Source of the DNA: Cichorium intybus
Lineage: Eukaryota; Streptophyta; Magnoliopsida; Asterales; Asteraceae
DNA: 64,000 bases
Direction: 5' to 3'
Assembly: GCA_023525715.1 (NCBI GenBank)
Contig: CM042016.1
Span: 67,208,882 to 67,272,881, forward strand
The translations under genes were made by a program, and so were the position numbers. Of the stretch, positions 25,136 through 36,161 are shown piece by piece. The notes below the pieces were generated by a model. The model did no database searches. It saw nothing but the letters and a program-made list of their open reading frames with translations, and was not told where the DNA came from. Each line of letters begins with the position of its first letter. The first letter of the stretch is position 1.

Positions 25136-25801
25136 TTATGTATTAGGGACTGCGGATGATTCAAGCATGCCTAATCCATGGATGATTCTTGTGAAAGCTT
25201 TCTCATCAAGAGCTTTGGTAAAGATGTCTGCCAGCTGATCATTCGTATGAAACAAATGAACTTCGATGTTCCCTTCTTCTACATGACTTTTAATGAAGTG
25301 ATATCGGAGAGAAATGTGTTTTGTCTTCGAGTGTTGAACCGGATTGTGACAGATTCGTATAGCACTTTGTGAGTCACAAAACAAAGGAATTTTCTTCATG
25401 TGAATTGCATAATCACGCAGTTGGCTTTGGATCCAAATCATCTGCGAAGTACATGCGGCTGCAGCTATGTATTCAGCTTCGGCTGTGGAGATGGAGACAC
25501 AAGTTTGTTTCTTTGATTGCCAGCTGGTGAGCTTGCCGTCTAGAAACTGACAACCCCCAGAAGTGCTTTTGCGATCGAGGGCACATCCTCCTAAATCAGC
25601 ATCGGAGTAGGCTTGTAGAAATAAGCCGCAGTTGGCAGGGTACCATAGTCCAAGAGAAGGTGTGCGATGTAAATAGCGAAAAATGGTCTTTACGGCTGTT
25701 AAGTGGGGTTCTCGAGGATTCGCCTGGTATCTTGCGCAATTGCAGACTGAAAACATGATGTCTGGTCGACTTGCAGTCAAGTAGAGTAGAGATCCAATCA
25801 T
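25136..25801 (-). pseudogene. SV1 RNase H domain of pol
   Basis: This is the C-terminal end of copia pol, about 221 codons. It holds MIGSLLYLTASRPDIMF, then RNase H motifs SDADLGGCALDRKSTSGGCQF, AEAEYIAAA and CDSQSAIRICHNP, and ends near ADIFTKALDEKAF. RNase H would remove the RNA strand during reverse transcription. It overlaps the end of the RT frame by four bases in another phase; in an intact pol these are continuous, so a small indel near 25800-25830 separates them. Confidence 0.92.
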
Positions 25802-26688
25802 GCTTCTATAGACTTTCTGGCAACGACAGGTTTGTCAAGCGAAGGTGTGAGGCGTGTACCAGCAGCCATCGGAACCTTCGCATTTGAGCAGTTTTCCATT
25901 CCAAATTTCTCTAGCAGGCTTCTTGTGTATTTTTCTGGGTTTATAAAAATGCCTTCGGAGGTTTGCTTGACTTGTAATCCGAGAAAGAAATTTATCTTCC
26001 CCATCATACTCATTTGAAATTTACTTTTCATTAAGGTTTCGAATTCTTTTGAAAGAGCAGGGTCTGTTGATCCGAAGATGATATCGTCCACGTAGATTTG
26101 CACTAACATGAGATGATTACCTACTTTCTTTCGAAAGAGAGTCGGATCAACAGAACCTTGTTTGAAGTTTGATTGTTTTAGAAACCGAGTTAAAGTTTCG
26201 TACCAAGCTCTTGGTGATACTGCTTTGTCAAGGATATAACAGTGATTTGGAAATTTTTCATTTACAAAACCAGGTGGTTGTTCCACATATACTGTTTCCT
26301 CGAGTTCGCCGTTTAAAAATGCGCATTTGACATCCATTTGAAAAACATCAAAGTTTTTATGAGCTACAAAGGCCAAAAAGATTCGGACGGACTCGAGTCT
26401 GGCAACAGGTGCGAAGGTTTCATCATAATCGATTCCTTCCTGTTGATAATACCCTTTAACAACAAGTCCTGCCTTGTTTCGTTCAATGTTACCTTCTGTA
26501 TCAAGTTTATTTCTAAAAACCCATTTTAAACCAACTACAGAGGAGTTAGCAGGTTTAGGAATAAGGCGCCACACTTTATTTCTTTCAAATTCGGCTAACT
26601 CACTCTGCATGGCTTCCACCCAATCAGAGTGTTGAAAAGCTTCATTCACATTTTTTGGTTCAATTTTGGAAATAAAAACATTGAACAT
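25798..26688 (-). pseudogene. SV1 reverse transcriptase domain of pol
   Basis: About 296 codons. Motifs include WVFRNKLDTEGNIERNKAGLVVKGY, split here only by wording: FRNKLD, RNKAGLV, DETFAPVARLESVR, FQMDVKCAFLNGELEE, and the catalytic YVDD at residues 199-202. Near residue 156 the text LDKAVSPRAWYETL lacks the five residues YGLKQ that SV2 and copia RTs have before PRAWYETL, an in-frame 15-base loss. The domain is otherwise open, but the loss probably makes it inactive. Confidence 0.92.
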
Positions 26689-27144
26689 GCAAAAATCAGA
26701 ATGTTTATTCAGTTCATGCTGTTTTGCTTTGAGTTGGGATCGAGTAAGTACCTTTTCATCCGGATTGCCAATTACCTGTGTCTTTGGATGATCGCGTGTC
26801 TATTTTTCAAGAGGAGTGTAGGCAAGATCATATTCTGGTAATGGTTCTCCGTGCACCTCTTCAGTGTCAGATGGATAATCCGAAGATGATTGATTGTCTT
26901 CAGGTATGTTGCTAGGATTTTGTTGCTCCCCCTCAACCGAAGCGGCCTTGACAGATGACTCCCCCTCAATAGAAGATGTCTTCTCATTTTACTCCCCCTC
27001 AAAATGAGATTTAGGTGATTCTTTTGAGTGATCAAGATTCAGATTTAAAGGAATGGCCTTAGATGAGGTTGGATCTCCTGAAGGTTCCTTTGGGTTGCTG
27101 TTCTCACACTCCCCCTCAACCGAAGGATGCTTGTCGTTGGTAGG
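26689..27144 (-). pseudogene. SV1 integrase-RT linker with repeated purine motif
   Basis: The pol frame continues in phase from the integrase frame but has stops at 27143, about 26990 and about 26800. It encodes a Ser/Glu/Pro-rich linker in which EGE recurs four times, each encoded by GAGGGGGAG (plus-strand CTCCCCCTC at about 27109, 26994, 26963 and 26932). The linker ends shortly before the RT domain. Confidence 0.7.
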
Positions 27145-28704
27145 TTATACCTGATCATTGGTAGAAGGAGTTTGTTCGGATGAGGTTGCAGTGGATAGAT
27201 CATCATTGAGTTTAGTGACTTCAGGTAGCATGTTATCATAAGCATTAGATTCATCATGAATTGCACAATCAGGCTCATTGAATAAGAATGTAAAATCAAG
27301 ATTGAATGCTTCCGGTGGAGTAACTTCGGTTGGTGTTTCTGGAAAGATGGGGGATCGAGGAAATTTGGTATCTGATTTCTTGATATAGTAATCATCAAAC
27401 GTTAGATTAAACGTTTCTTCAATCTTTCTATTTGATTTGTTTAAAACACGATAGCCTTTCGCAGAGTGAGAGTAACCTAGGAAAACCCCATCATTGGATT
27501 TAGATTCAAATTTCGTAGTTCCAGGTTTGAGTTTCATGATAAAGCATCGACATCCGAAAACATGGAAAAATTTAACGTTTGATTTCCTTTTGTTTATTAC
27601 TTCGTATGGAGTTATATTGAATCGACGGTGAATGAATGATCGGTTCTGAGTGAAGCATGCGGTTACAACTGCTTCAGCCCAGAAGTACATCGGCAGATTC
27701 GCGTAGTCAAGCTTGGTACGAGCGGCTTTGCATAAGGATCTGTTCCTTTGCTCAACTACACCATTTTGCTGAGGGGTGTAAGGGGCAGAAAAGTTATGGG
27801 TGATGCCCTTTTCCTTCAGATACGAGTCAATTGTTTGATTTTTGAATTTAGTGCCATTATCACTTCGTATTGCGCAAACTGGTTTCTTGAGATGTAGTTC
27901 GATTTGCTTGATGAAGGCTATAAGCTCTGCTGGTGTGTCTGACTTTTGTCGTAGAAAGATTACCCAAGTGAATCGTGAAAAATCATCCACAATAACTAAG
28001 ATGCATTTCTTTCCTCCAAGTGATTCAACCGAAGATGGACCACAAAGGTCAATGTGTAGAAGCTCAAGTGGTTCGGTTATCTTGGAGTCTATGGTTATCG
28101 GATGTGCTTGACGTTTCTGCTTACCATGCTCGCATACAGCACACAAAGTATCATTATCAAATTTTAACATAGGCATTCCTCTGACTAAATCGAGTGCAAC
28201 CAGCTTGTTGATATTTTTGAAGTTCAGGTGAGATAAACGTCTGTGCCATAACCAGCTCATATTCGAAGAAGCTTTTGAAAGTAAGCGTATTGAAGGGGCT
28301 CCTACGATGGGCTTCATATCAAGTGGGAACATTTCACCTTTTCTCCTTGATTTTAGTAAAACCTCTTTGGTCTTTTTCTTTTTGATGATGCTGCCATTTT
28401 CATCGAATTTTACTGTCAGTCCTGTACCCACCACGAGTTGAGAAACACTAACCAGATTGTGCTTAAGTCCTTCTACATATGCAACGCGGTTGATAGTAAA
28501 CTTTCCATTTGTTATTTTCCCATAACCTTTGATTGGACAAGTTTCATTGTTTCCAAACTTAACATCTCCTCCATCTTCCAAGCTTCTGAAGTCCCTTAAG
28601 TATTCTATTCTCCCTGTCATGTGTCGTGAGCAGCCACTATCGATATACCATTCATTGTCGTACTGCTCATCAACCATCACCTGCAATTTAGAGAGAGAGT
28701 TCAT
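27145..28704 (-). pseudogene. SV1 protease and integrase of pol
   Basis: About 519 open codons. Protease motif YIDSGCSRHMTG has its catalytic DSG at residues 22-24. The integrase zinc finger is H154, H159, C188, C191. The catalytic triad D219 (HIDLCGP), D282 (RSDNGTKF) and E318 (NGVVEQRNR) has the DD35E spacing of copia integrases. FWAEAV and a degenerate C-terminal region follow. The protease and integrase cores look intact. It is out of phase with the upstream gag-linker frame, which it overlaps by 17 bases, so a small indel probably separates them. A programmed shift is possible but nothing supports it. Confidence 0.92.
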
Positions 28705-29869
28705 GTACCCAACATGGCTTGGGTCCTTGAGGGTAAGTATTCGGATTATAGATCCAAGAGGCGATCATATCATCCTTTTTGGTGCCAGAAGTTGATGCAA
28801 TATTGGACTCATTAGAAGGTTCATTTATGTGAGTCTTAATGACTTTTGGGATCCATTTAAAAATTTTCTTTGGATTTTGCTTTTTAGGACTAAAGGTTGA
28901 AAGTGAGTTTGGTTTCACAGGAACCCATTTTTGGTTTGAAAGTAGAGATTTTCCAGACGAAGTACTACATTGAGTAGATTCGCATAGAAACTCTTCATAA
29001 GCAAGTTTGAAATCTTGAATTGTGAGGCTTTTGTCTTTAAACAGATCCATATTCTTGTCGAGCCAAACATGAAACATGTCAACTAAGTTGCTTCCTTTGG
29101 TAAAAGTTTTCTTTGTTGCTTTTTCATACTTATTGTTTGAACAAATAGGTTTTGCAGGTTCGAAAACAAATTTCTGAGGTTTTATGGAAGAGTTTTTGAC
29201 AGAAGATGATTTTTGTTGATTTTGAAATGCTTTCTTTTTGTTTTGAGAATCATGATAGTTTCTCCGTCGTCTATTATCGTAAAATCGTTTGTGTTGTTCA
29301 ACAGAAGAAGCTTGATTGTTTGTTTGATTTCGATTAACTGAAAAATTTCTATTATTTGTGAAGTTTTGATTATTTGAGAAAGCATGATTGTTTGAAAATT
29401 TTCGCTTATTTGAAAAATTTTGATGGTTACGTCGTCCGAAGGTGTTTTTTATCTGATGGATTTCTTGTTTTCGTTTATTGATTTTGAACTCCATTTCAGC
29501 ATTTAGCGTATTTTCAAGCATTTTATCAGATGAGAAAAAACCTTCGGATGTGACATTTGCATTGTCCTCTTTTATAAGTAAATTAAGTTCGCAGCTGTCT
29601 TCCAGTGACACACCTTGTTTCATAAAAACATTGTTTTTGAAGTAAGCAACCTTAGGATACGCGCATGCAAGTTCGACAAGCCTTTTGTTCTTGTCAGCAC
29701 TGTACATTGAGTAGCTATCCGAAGTATTCAAACTTTGTAAAGATTTAATTTTATTATCTGACGTTTCCTGTTGGACTTCAGAAGTCCTTATGTTTTCTTT
29801 GTTAGTTGCACAAGATTCAGAATTGCTTAATGAACAGACTGTAGAGGTAGAGTGTTTTATTAAATCACT
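28688..29869 (-). pseudogene. SV1 gag-protease linker region
   Basis: Open from 29731 to 28688 and in the same phase as gag, separated from it by the stop at 29870. The region is Lys/Asn/Ser-rich, with a low-complexity stretch in which FSNN, FTNN or NRNF recurs six to eight times (about 29330-29420). The end (KWVPVKP, KWIPKV, GPKPCWV) resembles the region just before the copia protease. I know no enzymatic role. Confidence 0.7.
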
Positions 29870-31843
29870 TCAGTCTATTTCTTCAATGTCCGAATCAGTG
29901 TCATCATCAGAAGTATTAACAATAATATTCTCAGAATCCCTTTTTATTGCTTGAGAAATTGTGGGTAGAGAGTCATCCATTACTTTTAATAGATCATTAG
30001 GGCTTAAAAACTTTTCAAATGGCACAACACCATGAGCATAAGTTGGATTTGGTATTTCGACTGAAGAGACTATAGATTCACATTCATATGAGAGTGAATC
30101 TACATCTTTTAGCTTTAATTCAATGAAAGGTAATAACTTTTTGTGATGATCCAAGGTTATATCCGAAGAGTGATAGATACATGTTATAAAAGCATATAGT
30201 CTTTTCGCAGTTTCACAAAAAATATTCCTTTGTTTTAATAATAATTCATTGTTCTTTACATATTGTTCCCTACTTTCCTCTAGTATGTCTATTCTAAGTT
30301 GATTCTTCTCTAGCACCTCACGTATTCCTTCAAGCCTTCCCTTGAGCGAAATTACTTCCTCCTTGGCCTGGCACGCATCACTATTTGCTGAAACAAGTAG
30401 TTGATTCATATGCAGACAGTCATAAGTAATTTCGTTAAGATCATTAATAAAGAGTTCTTCAGGAACGTTAATGTTTTGGAGAAAAAGAGATACCTGTTCT
30501 GGAATAGTAAGGCGAGCATTTGATGAAGAGTTTGTTCCTTGTGCCATAAGACAAACCCCAGTAATCATAGTTTCTTTTTCTTCATCCGAACTCTCATCAT
30601 CAGACCATATTCCATGTCCAGTGTGAGCAGCAAATATTTCTCCATGAGTTGGTCTTCGAATTTCATCATCATCAGAACCAGAGGACCAGATCTGGTAGGA
30701 ACCATCACCACTATTTGGGGCTACCAGTGATAAGCTTTGTGTCTTCGCCCGAACCTCCTCCAGTTTCTTCGTATAGTATGCTTCGTCTTTGACTCTCTCC
30801 TTTTTCTCATTTGCTTTCTTTAGCATCCAGTCTTTGGCTAGATGATTCTTCCCATTGCAGTAATTGAAGTCATAACCAGAATCGCCCAACAGCTTCTTTT
30901 CAGGCTGTGGAATTGTTTCAGGATTAGGTTTAGAGAAGTCTACCGGTTTGGATGGATGTTTTCCATTATTAGAGTTTCTATTAAAGTTAGTTTTATTCAT
31001 TGGTCTTTTCTGAAAGGACTTGTTGTTGTTGGAATACAGTGCCTTCGTATCACTTTCTTCTTCTTGTTCCCCTTCATCATCAGCATCGGTGACTTCATCA
31101 GATTCAGTTTTTAAAACAAAAGCAAGTGTCCCAGCATTGGACTGATCACCAGCTTCATCTAGAACATCGTACTCGTATGATTTGAGTAGATTATAGAGTT
31201 CTTCAAGCGAGTAAGAATTAATCTTCTCATGTACCCTTACCATCATGGTGATTTGCTTCCATTCCCTTTGGAGACATTGCATGAAACGAAAGTTAGTTTC
31301 ATGCGAAGTATTAGAGACTCCATGTTTCTCTAGTTCATAAACAATGTCTGTGAATCATTCGAACGTCTGATCAATCTTTTCATTGTCCAATTGTTTAAAA
31401 TTGCTGAAATCAGCCAGAATATTGTTGACTTTGCTTTTCTTCATGACATCACTGCCTTCGTATCGCATCTTCAGTCTGTCCCAAATTTCTTTAGCGGACT
31501 TGGACCCTCGGGTCAGATTGAAAGCAACAGTAGGCAAACCGCTCTTCAGTTCTCGCATACACCGTTTATCGTTCTCGATCTTCCTCTTGTTCGCAGCAAT
31601 AGTAGCTTCAGTCTGGACAGGAGGAGTAGTAGATTCACCAGATTTGGCAAATCTAGTGTGGACATTTGCAGCAAAAGGACCATCCCTCAGGGATCTCAGA
31701 AGATCTTCATCAATGCCTGATAAGTGATCCTCCATTCGGTCAGCCCATTGATCATAGTGTTCAGGAATCAGCATGGGTGCCTTGTTATTTGAACCAAGGA
31801 AGGCGGCGTAATTCATCACGGCGTTGTTCGCGTTGTAGGCCAT
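29870..31843 (-). pseudogene. SV1 gag (capsid and nucleocapsid)
   Basis: I start gag at MAYNANNAVMNYAA (31843), about 155 bases inside the 5' LTR. The N-terminus shows the copia capsid wording (APMLIPEHYDQWADRM, SAKEIWDRL). A single TGA at 31355-31357 breaks the frame, which then continues in phase for 470 codons. The zinc knuckle near 30827-30868 is damaged: the pattern should be C-X2-C-X4-H-X4-C, but the first Cys is Phe and the last is Trp. An acidic Ser/Asp-rich region and a coiled-coil-like region follow. Gag would package the element RNA. Confidence 0.88.
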
Positions 31844-31982
31844 TGAAAGATAAGATCGTTGCCGAAAAATTATCAAGACTAAAAGTTCTCTGAAACACAG
31901 AAGAGCAGATCCAAGAACAAGTTGAATCTACGAATCAAAGAAAAAATAGAATTTTTAATCTCAATATCAGATTAGCAAACAA

Positions 31983-31997
31983 CCTGCTCTGATACCA
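31983..31997 (-). other. SV1 primer-binding site (tRNA-iMet)
   Basis: The minus strand reads TGGTATCAGAGCAGG two bases from the LTR end. It is a perfect complement of the initiator-Met tRNA 3' end over its first 12 bases. Confidence 0.92.
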
Positions 31998-31999
31998 CT

Positions 32000-32415
32000 T
32001 GTAAGAATAAATTGACAATCAATGCTAACAACGAGAATGAACTTTTAATCAGTCGAATGATTTTATTCACTATAAAAGATATAAGTGCTCCAAGTCTTTT
32101 TAACGACGAGCAACTATGAGAGCGTTACAATGAATATTTAACTGTTAAGGAGTACGTACTCAACATCTAGGGTTAAGAGTGTTTTTATACTAGGGTTTAA
32201 TTGGTTAAACACATAATCCAACTAGTTACAGATAAGCATAAAACCCTAAACATTATCTACTACAAAAGATAAGTACAAAAAGTCTTCAGATAAGCTCGTT
32301 TACTTTGCATCAGCTGTCTCCAACTTCGCATCAACCCTTTGCTTCGCATATTAATCTCAGGACAGGAACATATGTACTTCGGATGTCAAATCTCAACACA
32401 ATCCGAATCCTAACA
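32000..32415 (-). repeat. SV1 5' LTR
   Basis: A complete 416-bp LTR, TGTTAGG to TTCTTACA on the minus strand, with a TATA box at about 32182-32189. It is short for a Sirevirus; the SV2 LTR is 1.07 kb. Plus-strand sequence just outside starts CTATT, the expected target duplication, but the partner lies outside the window. Confidence 0.92.
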
Positions 32416-32636
32416 CTATTGCGACAACATCAGTGCCGTTTACATGTCTTCTAACCCAGTACAACATCAACGCACCAAACACATTGAGATCGACAATCAC
32501 TTTGTTCGGGACAAAGTTGCCTCGGCGAAATCCGTGTTCTTCACATTCCTTCTACCTCCCAATATGCAGATATGTTCACGAAAGGCCTGTCTACGACGTT
32601 AATTTTTTTATTTTTGTTCCAGTTTGAACGTCCGAC
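32416..32636 (+). pseudogene. RNase H end of another Ty1/copia pol
   Basis: The frame from 32417 reads CDNISAVYMSSNPVQHQRTKHIEID, shown here by its parts CDN, NPVQHQRTKHIEI and HFVRDK, all typical of RNase H of copia elements of the Ale/Bianca style. After about 32530 the match continues in another phase (VLHIPSTSQYADMFTKGL) to a stop at 32636, so one frameshift is present. SV1 landed inside this gene; its 5' part must lie left of the window. Confidence 0.85.
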
Positions 32637-32690
32637 AAAATCCTCTTGATAAAACTGCGCTAGCATACGTGTATGTATTGTATTGTATGT

Positions 32691-32790
32691 TGTTAGCCCA
32701 TTAGAGTCTACCCTAGTATTGCTGGCCCAAGCCTTGTACATGTTGTATATTACTGTGTTTCTTTGTTATGTTAAATTCAACGAAAGATAT
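32691..32790 (+). repeat. Probable 3' LTR start of the broken copia element
   Basis: TGTTAGCCCATTAGAG begins 55 bp after the pol stop, followed by GTATTGCTGGCCCAAGCC and a TGTATATTACTGTG-like segment, the usual look of a short copia LTR. The 3' end is not clear to me. Confidence 0.45.
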
Positions 32791-33202
32791 TCCTGATCAG
32801 TTCAACCGATGATAGATACTGGAAGCGGTAACCCTTGGCGGAAAAAGAAAACATAGTGTGAGGTGCGTGTGTATGACTGTGATTTCAAACAAGAACAAAA
32901 GAGACGTGCAAGTCGTCTTCTTCCTCAAATGAGAGAGAGAGAGAGAGAGAGAGAGAAGAAGATGTGATAGTTATATGAATGATTTAATTAGAATATTACA
33001 ACAACCATTTAACTATCGATTTAATATGGAATAGATGTAATGATTTCTTGTAGCCTGAAATAGAGGATTCTAACCGAAATTAATTGCAAAAATTCAGGAA
33101 TCATGAAAACGCATAACGTGATGGAACCTTTGAGCGGGAAAAGTAAAGTGAGGGTTAATAAGAGGATGCCATGGAGCAGATGCAATACTCTTTTATTAGA
33201 AC

Positions 33203-33287
<85 letters not shown>

Positions 33288-33724
33288 CATATGTATAGGT
33301 ATATATACACATGTATAAAAGCAACTTTTAAACATTATATCAATAAATTGATGGATATAAACGAGACAGTGGCATTACGGTCGTATATGATAAAGTTACA
33401 AAGTGAATCCTTCTTTTTCGTTGCCAAATTAAATTAGAAACCTGCATGATTGAAGGTATATTGAGACTTTTGTTTTTTGGTTTTTGGATGATTGAAGGTA
33501 TATTGATGTTTTTTTTTGGTTTAGGTGTAATTTGCCTAGTAGCGTCAACATCTCACTATCGTCCTTATCATCTCTTTAAATAAATGAATTCAAATAGGGT
33601 TTTCAAAAGTATCAATCATAGGGTTTTCAACCAATTCAAGTGTGATTCTCAATTTCCACAAACATTTATTACAACGTTTTCAAGAATATTGATTAAGAAG
33701 CTCGTTTTTTAATATTGGTTTTGA
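32791..33724. other. Stretch between elements; no gene recognised
   Basis: It contains a (GA)n run at about 32931-32957, an (AT)n run, and a short duplication of GATTGAAGGTATATTGA (about 33451 and 33489). This may be the only low-copy DNA in the window. No frame longer than about 70 codons that resembles a protein is present. Confidence 0.5.
33209..33283. repeat. (AT)n microsatellite
   Basis: About 37 uninterrupted AT units, with degenerate AT/GT units after it to about 33315. Confidence 0.97.
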
Positions 33725-33849
33725 TGTAAGACCCTAATCCCAAAAAGTCAAGTTCCGAGTCTTAAAGAGTCAAAACGTAAAACCCGGAACCATGTATCGA
33801 GGAGATAACAGATAAATAGAAGACAAAAGTGAGAAAATGAAAAAAAAAA

Positions 33850-34015
33850 GAGATTAGCACCACTAATCTCATGATTAGCGACACTAATCTCATGATTAGC
33901 AATGCTAATCTGGTCAACAGGGGGAAACTTCGCGAACATTCTGGAAAAGCTGCAGTGTTTTGGCATGGCTCGAAGATAGCGAGCTAACTTCCATGTTAGC
34001 GCCGCTAATATGGTC
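33850..34015. repeat. ATTAGC-N3-GCTAAT palindrome array
   Basis: Palindromes with a 3-base spacer recur: ATTAGCACCACTAAT, ATTAGCGACACTAAT, ATTAGCAATGCTAAT and GTTAGCGCCGCTAAT. The 3' LTR has the same array in slightly different form at about 63166-63303. Confidence 0.75.
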
Positions 34016-34678
34016 TGGGCGGGAAAAATCCATATTTTAGTCGTCCAATGCCATTTTTGCATCATAACTCATTTGGGGTTCGAAGCAAATCAGTTCCAAC
34101 CCATAGAAAACCTTAGAAACTCTCTTTCAAGCTTCCATGGTTGTTTAAGTTTCATTTGTGGTTTGTGAAGGTCCTTGGAGGAAGAAGAAGGTAGTAAGTT
34201 GTTGAAGGGAGGGTGTTGCTTAGAAGGAGTCAAGTTGTTGCTGTCTCTGGAGCATTGTAACTGTTTAGAGGCTTGTTTTTCCTTAGTTCTTGTTGTTAAT
34301 AGAGTTATGAAGTTATTTCCAAGCTTTTCAAGACAATGATGGCTCTATATTTTGAATAAGGGTGGGATTTAGAGGCTAAGCATGAGTTCTTCTCCTTTAA
34401 GTCTCTAAATCCTTAAGAAAAACCAAAGCCTAGTCTTAGTGTGGTTGTGGATGAAGTTTTAAGTTGTTAATCTTCATTTTGGAACTAGATTTGTCACCAT
34501 GAGCTTGTTTGGCTATGATTGGTGGTTAAAGTTACATTTTTATAAGTTAAAGGACTGTTTATGACAACCCTTGGAGTTGTGGCTCCTGTCTTCATGGATT
34601 AAGCACTTAATGGAGTTTTGGAATGAACAGGGGAGTTAGTGACGTTATCTCTAGGAGTTAACGGCGCTAACTTCAACT

Positions 34679-34731
34679 GTTGACTTTGACCGTTGACCGT
34701 TGACTGTTGACTTGTTGACCACTTTGACTTT
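34679..34731 (+). promoter_or_regulatory. W-box (TTGAC) cluster in gypsy LTR
   Basis: Seven TTGAC cores, each followed by C or T, lie within about 53 bp. TTGAC(C/T) is the binding core of WRKY transcription factors. The 3' LTR repeats the start of the cluster at 63955-64000, where the window ends. Confidence 0.6.
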
Positions 34732-34936
34732 TGGTCAGACTTGAGAGTTTTGGATGACGGTCTTAGGAACTGTGTATTGTAGGGATCTTAGGGTACTCAA
34801 GTGGAGTGCTGTCTAGTGTGTGGTCGCGAATCAAGTGAGTATTCTCAATATACTATGGGTGATATTACATGCGTAAATAGTCTTTATTACTTTTTTTAAT
34901 AATGTGATTATTTTTGCTTTACGATGTTTGCTAGTG

Positions 34937-35112
34937 AAAGCCGATGATGATGATTGTCGGTGAAAGCCGATGACGATGTTTGCCGGCGAAAGCCGATGAC
35001 GATGATTTTCGGTGGATCAGGGCAAGCCCGAGAGCCGAGGACGGATCGGGGCAAGCCCGAGAGTCACACGATGTTTATCGGCGGATCGGGAAAGCCCGAG
35101 AGCCAATGATGT
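34937..35112. repeat. Tandem repeats around AAGCCGATGA and GGCAAGCCCGAGAG
   Basis: GAAAGCCGATGAYGATG occurs three times at about 35-bp spacing, followed by three copies of GCAAGCCCGAGAG-like units. The region is non-coding. Confidence 0.75.
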
Positions 35113-35415
35113 TTTTATGTGATGGATCGTGTGGTATTTTTGGGGAACTCACTAAGCTTTTTGCGTACCCTTTTACCCTAAATGTTTTTCAGGTAAATAC
35201 TGGCTTGGGCTTGGAGCACGGCGCGGCTATACCGCATTTGAGGATTTCAACGATTAAAGACTTCCACTGGGTGATGTTTGTAAATGCTTGATAAATATGT
35301 TTTATATGTTTAAATATTAAGTTTTAGTTTGGATGGTTTTTAGTTGGCAAATCTTTTTATGTATTTAAATCGCTTTTAAAAATGAAAAATTTATTATGGA
35401 ATTTGGGACGTTACA

Positions 35416-35430
35416 AGTTGGTATCAGAGC
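35416..35430 (+). other. Old gypsy primer-binding site (tRNA-iMet)
   Basis: AGTTGGTATCAGAGC directly follows the LTR end; TGGTATCAGAGC is the initiator-Met complement. Confidence 0.9.
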
Positions 35431-36161
35431 CTTGTTTTGAGGGATTTGGATGAACATGAATGTGATTCCGAGGATTTGTATGAATAACTTTTTTGTAAAA
35501 TTTCTAAGTAGTTAGGTTGTGTAGCATGTGGAAGATTCCTTTGCATGTTCTTATTTAATTGTTGCTTGGGAGTCTGGAACATCGTATGCACATCTGACTT
35601 ATAATTTTTGACGGATAAATGGGTTTTAGAAAGAATAAGATGTGATGCGTACAGTCGGCCGGAGCCCAAGTAACTGTTATTTCCCAAAATACCCATGATA
35701 TTATGTGCCGATATGATGATATATGCTAGAAATAGGCTAAGGATCCACTCAAGAAATTGCATGCTAGAATTGGCCTGGATCATAGGGATGCCTTTTGCCT
35801 AGTGTGTTGTGCTATGTACTAAAATTGCATGCTAGAATTGTGTGTTGTGTTCTATGTGCTGAATTTGTGTACCTTTTTGGACCTATGCTCATACTGTTAG
35901 GAAGATGAGTGAATGCTTTAGGATTGTATGTTATAGGACCGCATAGCCTTAGAATTCTTGAATCGACCTTATTGACTGTTCCTTGTTTGGTTGTGACTCT
36001 GACATAGATACACCTATGTGACAGACTATCTGTTCTTGTTGCATACAATTACGCGTTCACGAAACGACCTTACACTATGAGCAGAAGTTTTTATGGTGCT
36101 GGTGAGACGTGGAATTTCTAAGAAGACAAGGAAGAGTGTTAGGCACTTCAGTGCTAGGTGG
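35431..36161 (+). other. Old gypsy leader, no gene seen
   Basis: Non-coding leader between the primer site and the SV2 insertion. ATTGCATGCTAGAATTG-type sequence is repeated (about 35757 and 35826). The last five bases, GGTGG (36157-36161), are the SV2 target duplication. Confidence 0.65.

Larger units (their letters stand above)
1..32415 (-). mobile_element. Sirevirus-type Ty1/copia retrotransposon SV1, with nested insertions
   Basis: The LTR at 1-364 matches the LTR at 32052-32415, and gag, protease, integrase, RT and RNase H follow in copia order on the minus strand between them. The RT and RNase H wording (YVDDIIFGST, DRKSTSGGCQF, ADIFTKAL) and a long extra gene after pol fit the Sirevirus (SIRE/Maximus) lineage. 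The left LTR loses its outer 52 bases at the window edge, so the target duplication cannot be checked. By eye the LTRs differ at about 11 of 364 sites, so the insertion is fairly young. Without the nested 18.2 kb the element is about 14 kb. Confidence 0.93.
33725..35415 (+). repeat. Old gypsy 5' LTR
   Basis: Length 1691 bp, TGTAAGACC to GACGTTACA. It contains ATTAGC/GCTAAT palindromes, a W-box cluster and a CCGATGA-type tandem repeat, listed separately. Confidence 0.9.

Noticed and set aside
32541..33318. Short frames near the microsatellites as host exons
   Set aside because: They contain the copia RNase H tail or the AT run; no splice-consistent protein was seen.
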